This document shows, piece after piece, positions 46,431 to 57,791 of a DNA stretch of 64,000 nucleotides. The position numbers were made by a program, and so were the translations under genes. The stretch lies in assembly GCA_950295325.1 (NCBI GenBank), contig OX485806.1:9300001-9364000 (forward strand). Reading direction: 5' to 3'. The DNA is from Polytrichum commune (Eukaryota; Streptophyta; Polytrichopsida; Polytrichales; Polytrichaceae). The notes below the pieces were generated by a model, which worked only from the letters and a program-made list of their open reading frames with translations, was not told where the DNA came from and made no database searches. Each line of letters starts with the position of its first letter. Position 1 is the first letter of the stretch.

Positions 46431-46894
46431 TACAAATAAGTAAACAAGATGATGCTGATAGCAACATCCAGTACACAGGAAGCACAACACTTGGAGAACA
46501 CTTGGACACAGATGTTTGGTACAATTTTACGTTGAATGATGTGAGCGCCACCTAGACATTGTAGATTACAAAAACACATGGAACATGTGTATCATGAATG
46601 ATTCCCACATAATCCAAGGTCCAAAGATTACGATAGCAAATATAAAATGGGTAAAACAAATGCTAAACACTGGATCTGGGCCGAGCTGACTTGTGAGGTC
46701 AGCCCTCTTATGCCGAAAAATGTCTCTCTCTTTCTAAGAGACGACAATAATTTCCCCCAAGTGGAGCTAGGCACTAAGTCAAGTAGCTTCAAATACATGG
46801 CTGCTTGTGGGTATTTACAACTATCATATAGTTACAAAGGATAAGACTGCAATAGAACTTCCAACAGAGGTGATGACAAAGTAGAAGGTTTTTG

Positions 46895-49800
46895 TCAAGA
46901 TGATTCGTCAGTAAGAAGTGGCGCTTCTTGAGACTTGTATGGTTGGTCACTGTTAAAGCCAACATCTTTGACTCCATCGTTTTCTAAAGTCAGGAACAAA
47001 GCCCCTGCATAAAGCATGAAACATCTCAATAAGTAAATCATCACCGAAGTACCTTTGTGCAAAATGACCTTTGCTCAACATGAACCGAAGACTTTCATGT
47101 AAACCCAATACGGAGAGGATAATTTGTTAAGAGAATAATTTACCAGCTCCCCAAATGGCAGCAGCAAGATAGAATATGGAGGTCAGAAGCAGCGTGGTGA
47201 AGCGCCAGTTATGTACCCAATCCTGTGATAAGAGAAGGATAAATCCCAAGTTAGGAACAAAGTGCAAAATCTCACAAACAGGTAATTCATTTTGAACAGA
47301 CGGAGTAGATTTTTTTTTTTTCCTTTAATGAGTGATGATGCCACCGGCTTGAATTCTGGTGTTGCTTCATCTTCACTAAGTTGGACTGATTCTATATGTA
47401 ATTCGAAACAAACATCACAAGGTTCCTACATGGTTGGTTGAAAATATTCAATTCACACTGGATACTTCCACTATGATTAGGTGGACCATAGCAGTAGGAT
47501 GCACCGGCAATTAATTGCTAGGAAGGTCGCCCATTTGAGCACTATTCCGGCCTTAGGCGGCTTAACTTTGGAGTTCCCATAGGGTCATGGTTAAGACCTT
47601 GGGTTTAAGGCATCCCCAAGTAGAGAACATAACAAAGGATGGAGACAATTCCAATTGTAAGGTGGGCATGCCTAAATCAAACATAGTAATAATTTGGATG
47701 ATGTATTTGAGTGGTATGTGGTTAGGTGTAAATCTAAGAACAGCCACCAAAAAACCATGTGTTTAAAAGAGATCGGACTACATGCTCAAAATATGCTAAT
47801 CATTCTAGGCTCAATAATCAACATGATTGGGAGGACCTATGTTGCCACTTGATGAGCATGAGAATCTTCACTTTGATGATATATAAAATATTCATTAGAG
47901 CTCCGAAAATTGTCGCTACAGGTGCGGTTTCATTTTGCTAATCATCTCGCACTAATTGCGTGTTTCATATCCTACAAGAAGTGGGTGCAGAGAGAAAAGT
48001 ATTTGAATAACACACATTTACCTTAAATAAGCGATCCAACGGAGAAACTACATGGTAATAGACGTAGAAGGAACTAGCAATGAAGTGAGGGAGTACCTGA
48101 AAGGCTCCTACAATAGGAGACGAGGGAACGTCTCCAAATACATGTATAAACACCGTTGACATAGCCATGGCAAGTGGCATTAGAGTAGGGCTTACACTGC
48201 GTAAAGAGACAAAATTCACAGGTCCCTGCCAGCCAAACATCATGCTATTATCAATACAAATTGCAAGGCCTTCACATAGCCCTTAATAACCATGTTAGCC
48301 ATAAAAACCATTGTCCACCTGCAATGATCTAAAACTAGAATGTGTGGATGACATATTTTGAACAGGTCACCACCAATGTTGGACTAGTATATAGGTGAAT
48401 GCATGGTATCAATACACGATATTAATAGTGGTATCAAAGAACCTACCTAACCGTTATCAAGCCAATATTCGTACTTGGTGGGTATCACAGGATGAGAGAA
48501 TCTTTGTATACCCAAGTTATTATTTGGGTCAATACCATCCTAATACCATATTGCTACTAGGGTGAATTTACCTAGGTTTGAAGTTCCTTGGATGGTACAT
48601 AGACCCCAATGGTATTGAAACAAAAGAGCCTTCAAATACGTGTACCCTACCGGTGTCAAACAGATGTAAAAACTCATTATATATATTACAAGTTGCAACA
48701 GCGTTTACATGGACTTCTGTGAGAGACGACATAAACATGACTTACCTGAGTGGCAAATAAGAAAAACTCTCCAATTGCAAAGAGAGGAATAAAGACTGTC
48801 AAGCTCCGTGACATGAATGCTATCAAGCAACCCGAGGCACCCAGTGCTGTCGCCAATGCAAGCAGCTGTTTTACCCACCACAAAAAATGATAAAAATACT
48901 CACTTGTACTCCTTCAGATAACTTAATTATGTAATCTCCACCGAGGAATTATGAACTAAACGGGGAACTCACAATTACACCCAATAGCATCTTACTTGAG
49001 GTAAAACTCTCCCATTATCAATATGCAGCATCTAAGTTTCATTTTCTTGCAAAAATATCTTCTGATCTAACCAAAGACCTGATTGATCTCAGAAGATTCA
49101 TTTTCAAAAGACACTACAATTATTGCTGATGGAAAATCATAAAACAAAAGACAATTGCGCAAGGCAGCACACAGCACACCTTGAATGCATTCCGAACGGT
49201 GGACCCAATATAATCCAAGAAAAGACCACCACATATTGTGCCCACAAGTCCAGCAAATATGGTTACACCTCCGAATACCACATCTGCATTCTCCTGTTCA
49301 TTTGCACATTTCCATACATTTATGAGCTCATTCATGTAAAGCATCTGACACTCTACATTGAGTGGCCTTCAGCTTTCTATAAGAGAGCCAAATAGAAAAA
49401 GAAAATGCATGTTTCATGTTCTCTCTGCCATTAAGTTCTCTACAAGCATCTCTACAAATATCAAGTAATGCCTCTAAAAGCCTAACGAACTTCACAAATT
49501 TTATAGTAAATATGAAGTTAAGGTCACAAGACTGTAAAGAGACATCTTCAAGAAGCAACTTGGTGCAACTGAATAATTGATCACAGCCATATAGTCTACA
49601 CTCATCCATAAGTTAAAGATTTGTTCACAAAGAAGTTGACATGTGTGTATGATATTCAAGAGATATCAAATCTGTCAATTAGGGTGAACACTTTTGAGGT
49701 TCTAAGGCGAAAGCATACCATGTTGAAGATTGCTTGACCTGCCTTTGGACCCCAATAAGCATAGGCACCCAACACGAAGTTGTAGACAATGTAACCTGCA

Positions 49801-52800
49801 GACAACCACCAATACTTAAAGTCAATAATTTGCAACAGACAACCTCAACGGAAGCTTCACTTCCTGGATGGGTTCCACTTCAGAAATGTGGGCTTCAAAA
49901 TGCGGTGACAAGAATGGCAATGCAATAAGGTAAGGGGACCTAGTTCGGTTACTTATCTCAATCAGGGCACCTATATTTGAGTGGTGTCTGATTCTGTGTA
50001 GATCTAAGAATGGACACCAAAAGGACATGTGCTTGAAAGAAATTAAACGTACTCAAAATTTGTTAACCATTCTAGACTCAATAATTAACACAATTGGAGA
50101 AACCTACATGATTGCTAAATATGAAATTCTTCAATTTTATAATTGCCGTGATATTTATGTGAGCTCCAAAAATTATGAGGAAAGTGGCTACAACCTCGAC
50201 TTGGATTTGCTAACCATCTCACCCCAATTTCGAGTTTAATATCCTCAGAAACCTGGGTGCAGAGCTAAAAGTGTCTAATCTAGGCCCACTTACCTTACCA
50301 CACAAATTGATATAAAGTAGACAATCATGAAAATAGAGCTACTTGCCACTACGGATGACTACAGTGTGATGGGATAAACTCAATACCTAAAACATTAGTG
50401 GTATAAGCTTTGGACAGCCCAAGCTCCTTGACATCTTCCAGCACACTGCTCAGTTGTGGACCTGACAAAACTCTTGTAGCCCAAAAGAAATTGGAATATC
50501 AGTACATGGCCTCAAACCTGGAAAATAAGACTTCAGACAGCCAACCTAATGTGATTTTACAAGAGAAACCACTCCTCAAGGATTGCAAAACAAGGTTGCA
50601 CTAAACAAGGAATGTGAATGACAGAAACTCACTGACTCTTTCCATCATCCCCTCCTAGTGGTTCATGCAGAGTTTCAGCCACGTCATCTATCATGGAAAT
50701 CTTCATTGTTAGTTTCCAAGTATACACAAATGTAACAAAGTGTAGAGCAACACAGAAGGTTGCTATGCTCAAAGTCAAAATTGGTCATAAAATTGAAAAA
50801 GTGATACATCGGCAGCATCTAAGTCAAGCTCTGCTCCTGCCCTAAGGAAGCAACACTACTCAAGCAGCACCCCTATGGAACAGTCAACCATGAATGATAT
50901 TTGCATAGTAAAGAAGTTAATGACCAAACAACAAACCTCCAGCTGGTGTGTCCTGGGTTTCTAAGTCAGATTGTGGAATGATACTAGCCTCCTTTGCACC
51001 TCCTGTTTGGATACCAGATAGAAATAGAATGCATCAGCTAGGTACATACACAAATCAGGATTCCATGTACATGAATTTTGAGAGAAATACTTTCTATCCT
51101 GGTCCACCAGAATGTACACCAGGTTAGGAGGATGTTGGTCATAAAGGATAGTGTATAGTTAAATTTCTTGTAATGCAAACTGCACTCTCATCCGATCTAT
51201 CACGCTAGCATTTTGGAAAGTCATGGACAATAGACTTCACACTAGGAAGCAAGGGCAAAAAATCAACCAATTTAAGGTGAGCTAAATATGATTCGATGTC
51301 ATAAACCATATAACATATTATGTCAATACTAGTCCGGGGTTCATACATATTGTCACATATCCCATATAAATACACCACTGGTCTTTCAAGGGTGATGTGC
51401 CAAAAAGTCTCACAAAGGAAGTCGCCTGAATTTTCCTTGGCTGCCTCCTAAAGAACACCCTTTAGGGCCACCTTAGGGCCAATGTGAAGACTCGACCACA
51501 AAATGTGCTCAATCTTGACCTGGCTTGCCTGGACGCCTTGTATAAAGCAGCTCTAAGACTGTATTCTGAGGCCTAACTGATTTTTTGCAAAGGAACAGCC
51601 CCGGCACTGGAACAAAGCACAAAGCAAGACAAGTGGATTACCTGTCAAATAGATTCGATCTGACACAAAACCAAAGATAGCAAATGGTAGCATAAGCAGG
51701 CTCTCAATCCAAAATGCAGCCCGCCAGCCCAAAGCTCCTCCAACCTGCATTATTAGATGGAAAATCCATACCAACCCACTCTCAAAAAGTGGACTCAGAA
51801 ACAGAAACCACCACAGAAGTTTACAAACTTCTTCAAGGAAAGGATAAATCACTGACAAACTCAGGCATCCAAGATAATTATATCCACTGCTAACTAAAAG
51901 GACTGAAAAGAGAGAAGAACCCTGGCTATGTTCACTTACCACACCTCCATACACATAGCCTATGGCAATTCCTACTGGTATGAACATGTAGAAGATCGAA
52001 AGCCATGCTGAACTCTGCAATCCAACCATCTGGCCACATTAGCAGCATGCCCTCAAAGAAGAATTTTCATCACAGAAACTACACCTCCAGCAAAGCGGAC
52101 AAGAAAACAATGTGATCATGCACCCATTGGAATCAAACAAGGAATTATGAACCAATAGAACCAACCTTCAATGCAAACAAGTTATTTTCCATAAGAGACA
52201 TATATTGGAGTATTTCATCACAGAAACATGCCTCTAGGAATGAACACGAGAACAAATGTTGATCAAGAACCCATTGGAATCAAACAAGAAATATGAACCA
52301 AAAGCACCGACCCACAGTTGTAAGCAGCTTATTAATAATGATAGAGCCATGATCAAACAAGAAATATGAACCAAAAGCACCGACCCACAGTTGTAAGCAG
52401 CTTATTAATAATGATAGAGCCATGATCCAAAAAAGCTCATGAGTCCAAGACAGCAACTGGCTGCCAGTCAGACCTTGTAAATAGACTTGTATGGAATTTA
52501 TCTCTAAGAGTTCTACCTGAGAAGGTGGGGCAACATCAAGAATAAAGGGAGCAGCAAGGCTGATAAAAGATGCCTCTCCCACTCCAACCAACCTGCAACA
52601 GCCATAACCTTATTGATTATGTTCTACTATCCTTGTGAAATACTAATCTATGAAGTCACAAGAAAAGCATGCACAGTTTTCAGGCCAGATATATGATGGG
52701 TGTGCATGAAGGGTGTAATACATGTAATTGTTTACTTACATTCGAAAAACTGTGATGGACCAGAAACCGGTAGAAAAACCACAGCCTGCTGTCGCAAATA

Positions 52801-54247
52801 CCCAGACTGATAAACCCACGCCGATCAGTCGAAACGGATTCAACCTGTAGAGGTCCAGAATAGAGCGTCAAAGAAGTCAGACTCTGCAATTGCATCAGGA
52901 GAGCATGCAGAAGTGCCGGATGATTATGCACATCAACCTATCAAACTCAACAATTGCAAACAAGATTCAACTATTTGATGCAGGATTCAAAGAGCAGAAG
53001 TTAAACAACCCAACCCTCATAATTTGAAGTTGTAAACATCTTTTAATTTTAACAACCTACAGACAATACATATGTTGTTGTTCGGTAAGGTGCACTTACG
53101 TCTTCGAAAGATGTGCAAATACAGGAGATGCCACCAAAAGCCCAACCATGAACGCCGACGACAAGAACCCATCTTGAAAGTACGACAACCCAAATTCACC
53201 CCTGCCAGAAAACAAGAGATGTGACTAAAACCTCATGCCGTACCAAGTGTTGATGAGAACCACTTTCCTAAATCACAGCTAATACTTGAATGCTATAACC
53301 GGATCACTTTGCACTAGAACAGAATACAGAATGAAAAGACAACTTTGTGAAGAAATTTGAAAACTTATACAGGAAGTTCAAGATAACAAGAAAAACCGTA
53401 ACAGCACCACAAATCTTTCTAAATGCATGGCCTAATTTTCACAGGGAAGAAAACTCCATCTTTTGTTCTTTACAACCTAGTGTAGCCCTAGGACTCGTGC
53501 AATAGCAAGTCTCGATGACGACGTGTTTCCTGAACCACAGCTACTACTTCAATGCTGTGATTAATCACTTCGCACTAGAACAGAATACAGAGTGAAAAGA
53601 TGACTATGAGAATGAATTTGAGGGACTGACACAGGAAGTTAAAAACAACAAGAAAATGACCAAGTCCTGTAACACCATCATAATTCTTTCTAAACACGTA
53701 GCCTAAATCCCACTGTAACGAAAAACTTCAACATTGGTTCTTCAAAACCCTGTGTAGCCCTAAGGCTCATAAGTTAAAAAAACTTCTGCCAAAGATCAGA
53801 GAGACTCCCGTATCAATTTCGCATAAAACAACACGAAGACTGCTGATGATTTTGAGCACAGGTGAGCATAATTTCATTAGAAAAGTGGTGTGATCATCAA
53901 TAGAGAAGAACTTTACTTACTGGATGCCCGAACCATGGGAACAAGTGTCATCTGGCTTACAGCTAGCGTCTCCTGGAGCTCCGTTCACTCCATTGCTCGC
54001 AATTGTTCCTCGGTCCAAGTAATTGAGCATGTTAATGCAGCAAAAAATGATGAGCAACCTGCACATGAATCATCCATGGGAAAAAATGCACTTCCAAAAT
54101 TGAGGTAAGAGTTTCTCAAAACCGGACAGAATCCCCTCACAAAATCAGAAATCGAAATTGAAAGAAGGATATTGAAGCGAACCTCCGAGGTGTGAACCAT
54201 CGGGGCTGTTGTTGGCGTCTGCCATCGTCGTCCACGGTGCCCGCCAT
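46895..54247 (-). CDS. Spinster-like major facilitator superfamily transporter, 16 exons
   Basis: Exons in transcription order: 54183-54247, 53921-54058, 53100-53201, 52740-52844, 52517-52592, 51940-52014, 51642-51744, 50937-51002, 50637-50687, 50387-50461, 49719-49795, 49180-49293, 48746-48865, 48097-48225, 47144-47222 and 46895-47004. They join in frame to about 494 residues. Recognisable blocks are WFTPRRLLIIFCCINMLNYL, FQDGFLSSAFMVGLLVASPV, MLVGVGEASFISLAAPFI, FYMFIPVGIAIGYVYGG, GWRAAFW, GAYAYWGPKAG, NADVVFGGVTI, GEFFLFATQ and FIHVFGDVPSSPIVG, all hallmarks of plant Spinster homologues (At5g64500, At5g65687). The family has 12 membrane helices; animal relatives export sphingosine-1-phosphate or lysophospholipids, and plant substrates are uncertain. 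The tail ends APLLTDESS with a dileucine-type sorting motif. The ATG at 54245-54247 was chosen because only it joins exon 2 in frame. The exon 9/10 join is the least certain. Confidence 0.92.
47495..47617 (-). repeat. 5S-rRNA-derived dispersed element, copy 3, in intron 14 of the Spinster gene
   Basis: On the minus strand it shows GGGAACTCCAAAGTTAAGCC (A-box region) and AAATGGGCGACCTTCC (C-box), ending GGTGCATCC. From the 'tgaccctat' block to GCGACC it spans 63 nt, exactly the distance in plant 5S rRNA. It is in the sense orientation of the host gene. Confidence 0.75.
47640..48000 (+). repeat. R1 dispersed repeat in intron 14 of the Spinster gene
   Basis: Near full copy in antisense to the gene, ending 'tcatatcctacaagaagtgggtgcagagagaaaagt'-like sequence. 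Confidence 0.65.
49920..50280 (+). repeat. R1 dispersed repeat in intron 10 of the Spinster gene
   Basis: Near full copy: 'gagtggtgtctgattctgtgtagatctaagaatggacacc', 'ccattctagactcaataatt' and 'gatttgctaaccatctc' type segments are in the family order. Confidence 0.65.
52275..52427. repeat. 73-bp tandem duplication in an intron of the Spinster gene
   Basis: The segment from CAAACAAGAAATATGAACC to TAATGATAGAGCCATGATC occurs twice head to tail, nearly identical. It lies in intron 5, and a weaker relative lies near 52130-52165. Confidence 0.9.
53255..53775. repeat. ~261-bp tandem duplication in intron 2 of the Spinster gene
   Basis: GCACTAGAACAGAATACAGA occurs at 53311 and 53572, and the flanks align in order (aggaagtt..aa.aacaagaaaa, tttctaaa.., tgtagccctagg). 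The two halves are diverged. Confidence 0.8.
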
Positions 54248-54372
54248 CGTCGGATTTTGCGAAAGGGAATTCAAGCTTGCTTCGCCATAGCCAGAAACCA
54301 GAAAACCCTAATCCTGGCCTGAAGACAGAGGATCCCAATTCATTCCTTTTCGTTTCTATCACTTTCCTATCA

Positions 54373-54450
54373 TCTTACTTTTTTCTCCTTATAGGTTACT
54401 TTTTCTCCTTTCACGTTACTTTTTCTTGTTTTCCTCTTACTTTTCTGCTA
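54373..54450. repeat. Short degenerate repeats upstream of the Spinster gene
   Basis: TTACTTTTTCTCCTT-like units of about 22-24 bp recur four times. In the gene's sense they are purine-rich (AAGGAGAAAAAGTAAC) and lie 125-200 bp upstream of the start codon, in the promoter or leader. Confidence 0.6.
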
Positions 54451-54690
54451 TATTGACTTTTTTCATTCTAGGGCCGCTTTGTTGGAGAGGAGATAAAGTT
54501 TGTAAAGGACACTAAGTACCTAATGTACCTTCTAAGTTACATGTTCTACATTCTTTACACTAGACATTTATTTATTTATTTATGAGTATGGCTCATGCCA
54601 ATGACTTGTGACACCTATGTACATATGTTGAAGGTGACAACATTGGGAACCCTTCATAGATCGGATTTTTAAGTTACTTTGACTCAAAAA

Positions 54691-55287
54691 CTACACTAAA
54701 TAATACATTCGTTGTCATATCATATTTTATGTCATTATGGTAACTTGTTCAATGACACTTCTAATGAATAGGTTTATAAGTATTATCATCCCAAATTACT
54801 TTTAGTTCACCCACTCTTAGTTTGGTATATGTATCATGCATTCTAAACTTTTGTGATGAACAAATGATTGAAAATTGGATAAAAAATTGCTCGGTAAGTG
54901 ATAATCATTGCATTATTGTAAATCTAGAATACCCAATTTTTCTATACAAGGATTGGTAAATAATATAAGGTTTATATCTAGTATGGTGACGTTATCTATG
55001 TGCTTTACAACTACACTTTTTCAATCGATTAATGTCGGTAACCATTTGGAGTTACACATTGCTATAGTATTTTAGTAAGAGTACCAGTTTTTGCCCAAAT
55101 AACATACATAACTAATATGCACATCAAAGACACACGATATAACTTACTTGATAAAAAAAGGTCAATGTCGGCAAAAAGTTATAGCAACACATAACTCCAA
55201 ATGGTAACCCACACTAATAGGACGATTTGGTGTAGTATTGAGCAAGACAAATAGAATTGGCAACACTAAATACAATATTTAATGTAG
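54691..55287 (+). mobile_element. CTACACTAAA-type MITE, copy M4 (~597 bp)
   Basis: The left end is CTACACTAAATAATACATTC and the right end is AATATTTAATGTAG. It is twice the length of M1-M3, with an extra internal segment around 54990-55200 containing two related 'taactccaaatggtaaccca' inverted pieces, suggesting a nested element. Confidence 0.65.
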
Positions 55288-55444
55288 TGTACTCGAGAAG
55301 ATTGAATTTGGATGCATCGATCATAAACTTGAAAGGGTCGGATTTTAACCAATATTTTTAACATGGGTTTCATGAATTATATGTTGTAATGTTGTCCATG
55401 CTTTAGATTAGAAAAACAAAATTCTAAGAAAAAATCAAACACGC

Positions 55445-55478
55445 ATGCGCGCGCACGCACACACGCACACACACACAT
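55445..55478. repeat. (CA)n/(CG) microsatellite
   Basis: A CGCGCACGCACACACGCACA-type run. Confidence 0.85.
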
Positions 55479-55499
55479 TGTGGTTGCACTGCTTGGTCA

Positions 55500-56566
55500 A
55501 GGACTCGAGACACTCATGTATGTTGAAGGTGACAACGTTGGGAATTCTTATTAGCTCAAGGTTATTCTTTAAAATTTATTTGCTTGGAAGTAGAATTAAC
55601 ATTAAAGACCCTAAATTAATTGAGTAAGTGTGAATTGGGATGCATCGGCTGCAAACTTTAAAGGGCGTTTTTTTTTATCAAATTCCTTAACATGGGTGTC
55701 ACAAATCCTTAGCCATTGAACCATGCAGTTGGTGTATGTAATGGATGTCCAGTAAAATAAGCTATGGTGGTTGCCCCTAACTATGACCAAGTCATCATCA
55801 TGTGAATCCACATTTTGTGAGTTGAACTCCAAACTCAAAAAATGAGGGAAAGACTTGGGGTTCACTTTCAATGTCATTTCTTCATATTCAAGCAAAGTTT
55901 TGTTGAAAATTTCCCAAAAGTCAAGACCTTGTTTGGAAAGTTTGTTAAGCTTATTATGGCCATTGTGACCTCGAGGTGTGCATGGCCATGAAATTGGAAA
56001 ATGGAGACCACCCATGATATTAAAGATAGTTGAGCCCGACATGACCAACATTCTTTTAAAATCGACATTTGCATGTGCACGCCATTAAATTTAGAGAACA
56101 CCCAACAATCAAAAGTTGAAGTTTTGAAGTTGGGGCACCTTAAGAAAACGACGTTTCTCCAATTTTGGGTGACACGATGAATGAAATTGTTGGGTAAAAT
56201 CGGATCTAGATGTATATTTGTTACTTCATTTTTTGATAGGCGTGTGAGAAATCCAAGTTGTCATTCATATTCCAAAGGTGGTCAAAGTGCATTCAATGTG
56301 TAGCTACATGTAGTGAGTGTCTCTCGGATTCATTGTAAGCATGTTTGGGTTGGTCCAAATCGTAAAACATGATGATTCTCCCTTCATTCTTGGAATAGAG
56401 CTAAGCAGTAGGACACTATCCATGGTCAAAGTGTCTCTTATCCATGTTGGACCCCATCTCAACCCCGATCAATGTCATCTCACATGGTATGTATCTAAAC
56501 CCAATCCAATTGAGTGAAATTGGTTTAAAAAAATAAAAATAAAAATAAAAAACTATGTTCATATGA
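55500..56566. other. Intergenic sequence, no gene recognised
   Basis: A 146-aa minus frame (55611-56051) shows no recognised domain. A-rich (AAAAAT)n lies at about 56527-56552. Confidence 0.3.
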
Positions 56567-56672
56567 GGGTGGCTTAAACCCAAGGCCTTAACATGGATCC
56601 CCTAGGAACTTCAAGGCTAAGCTTCTTAAGGCCACAACAATACTTAGATGGGTGACCATTGGAACATGCCAC
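56567..56672 (+). repeat. 5S-rRNA-derived dispersed element, copy 4
   Basis: It opens GGGTGGCTTAAACCC, contains GGATCCC, AAGGCTAAGC (A-box position) and TAGATGGGTGACC (C-box). From GGATCCC to GGGTGACC is 63 nt, identical to plant 5S rRNA. An A-rich run precedes it. The 3' end beyond the C-box is diverged. Confidence 0.75.
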
Positions 56673-57146
56673 ATTTAATTTTATTTCTTAAATGTTCATA
56701 TGAGATAATATTTTGATAATTCATTACTGTCAATTGGGTTTGGACATGTTAATTTCAGGTCTTTGAAGTTAATTATTGTGTCAATTAGCATCAAGTAACT
56801 TTGGGCTATACAATATTTGAGGTTATTTTTGTTGGATAAATGAGGGGTACATCATGAATTCCAAAGAGTGGTGCATCATACATTTTGATTATGTTAATCA
56901 TACATGATGGTGTATAATGTAATTATCTTATGATATATGCAATATTGTTTATGCTTGTAGATGCTTCATAGTAGCATGACGTGGCACACATCAAAGCAAA
57001 TAAGAGAATCATGTAGTTATTACATCCTTAATCATGAAATCAAGAGGTTCTTTTAGCATTTTATTGGATCCACATGATAATTTGGCCTCCATAATCTTGT
57101 TATGTATGGTTATGAACCATATTTTCCTTTTGCCAAAGACTGCTTA

Positions 57147-57788
57147 GGGTGAGTTTTCATGTAGACCACTTGCCCACTAGATTCTAGAAAATAACGTGCC
57201 AGAGGTGTTCACATGTAGTTTAGCACGAGTTGTCATTCAACCACGTGATAGCAGTCCACTAGAATGTGGAGGGATGTGGACACATGTTGCTAGACTTTCA
57301 TGCACCCATTGAAGAATCTTTAATCTACAAGTGTTGGTTACCGAAGGATTGAAGATTGGTTTTAGAAGAGGAGGATTCCAGTAGGTGGGGAGATTTTTTT
57401 AGAAGATGGGAGTAGCTACACTAAATATGATATTTAGTGTCACCAATTCTAATTATCTTGCTCAATATTAATTGTAAACCGCGGTATAGTGTCACCAACA
57501 CTAGATGCTACCAATATTTCATCACAAGTTGCTAACAAGAGAAGGTAGGGTTTTGGCCAATGGATGAACTCATCCATCATCCATGACAATATTTGTAAAC
57601 TTATTCATAAGAAACATCATCCAAAAAGTTACCTTAGTGACATCAAATACCGTATGACACTAAATATCATATTTAGTGTAGTTGGCACGTACAAATCCTA
57701 CCCCACCAAATTTCTTCTACATTTGGACGGGTTTGTTCTTATTTACATTATAGTTTGGTCGGCAAGCGGTCTACATGAAAACTCACCC
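57147..57788. mobile_element. Harbinger-like MITE (642 bp) with a nested MITE
   Basis: The termini GGGTGAGTTTTCATGTAGACC and its inverse (about 21 bp, nearly perfect) are flanked by TTA at 57144-57146 and 57789-57791. A 266-bp CTACACTAAA-type MITE lies inside at 57416-57681, so the Harbinger-like insertion is the older event. Confidence 0.88.
57416..57681 (-). mobile_element. CTACACTAAA-type MITE, copy M5 (266 bp), nested
   Basis: The termini CTACACTAAATATGATATT and AATATCATATTTAGTGTAG-like right end are almost perfect inverted repeats, and each terminus is itself a palindrome centred on TATGATA. This is the best preserved copy. Confidence 0.8.
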
Positions 57789-57791
57789 TTA

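Noticed and set aside
53985-54362. 125-aa minus frame at the Spinster 5' end as a separate protein
   Set aside because: It runs through intron 1 and reads exon 2 in the wrong frame. The spliced model from ATG 54245-54247 gives the conserved WFTPRR-LLIIFC junction.
55611-56051. 146-aa minus frame
   Set aside because: No recognisable motif, AT-rich composition and no splice or neighbour support.
16811-57681. Classifying the CTACACTAAA elements as CACTA (En/Spm) transposons
   Set aside because: The CACTA-like letters are present, but the 3-bp flanks (CTA left, TAG right) are not direct duplications in any copy examined.
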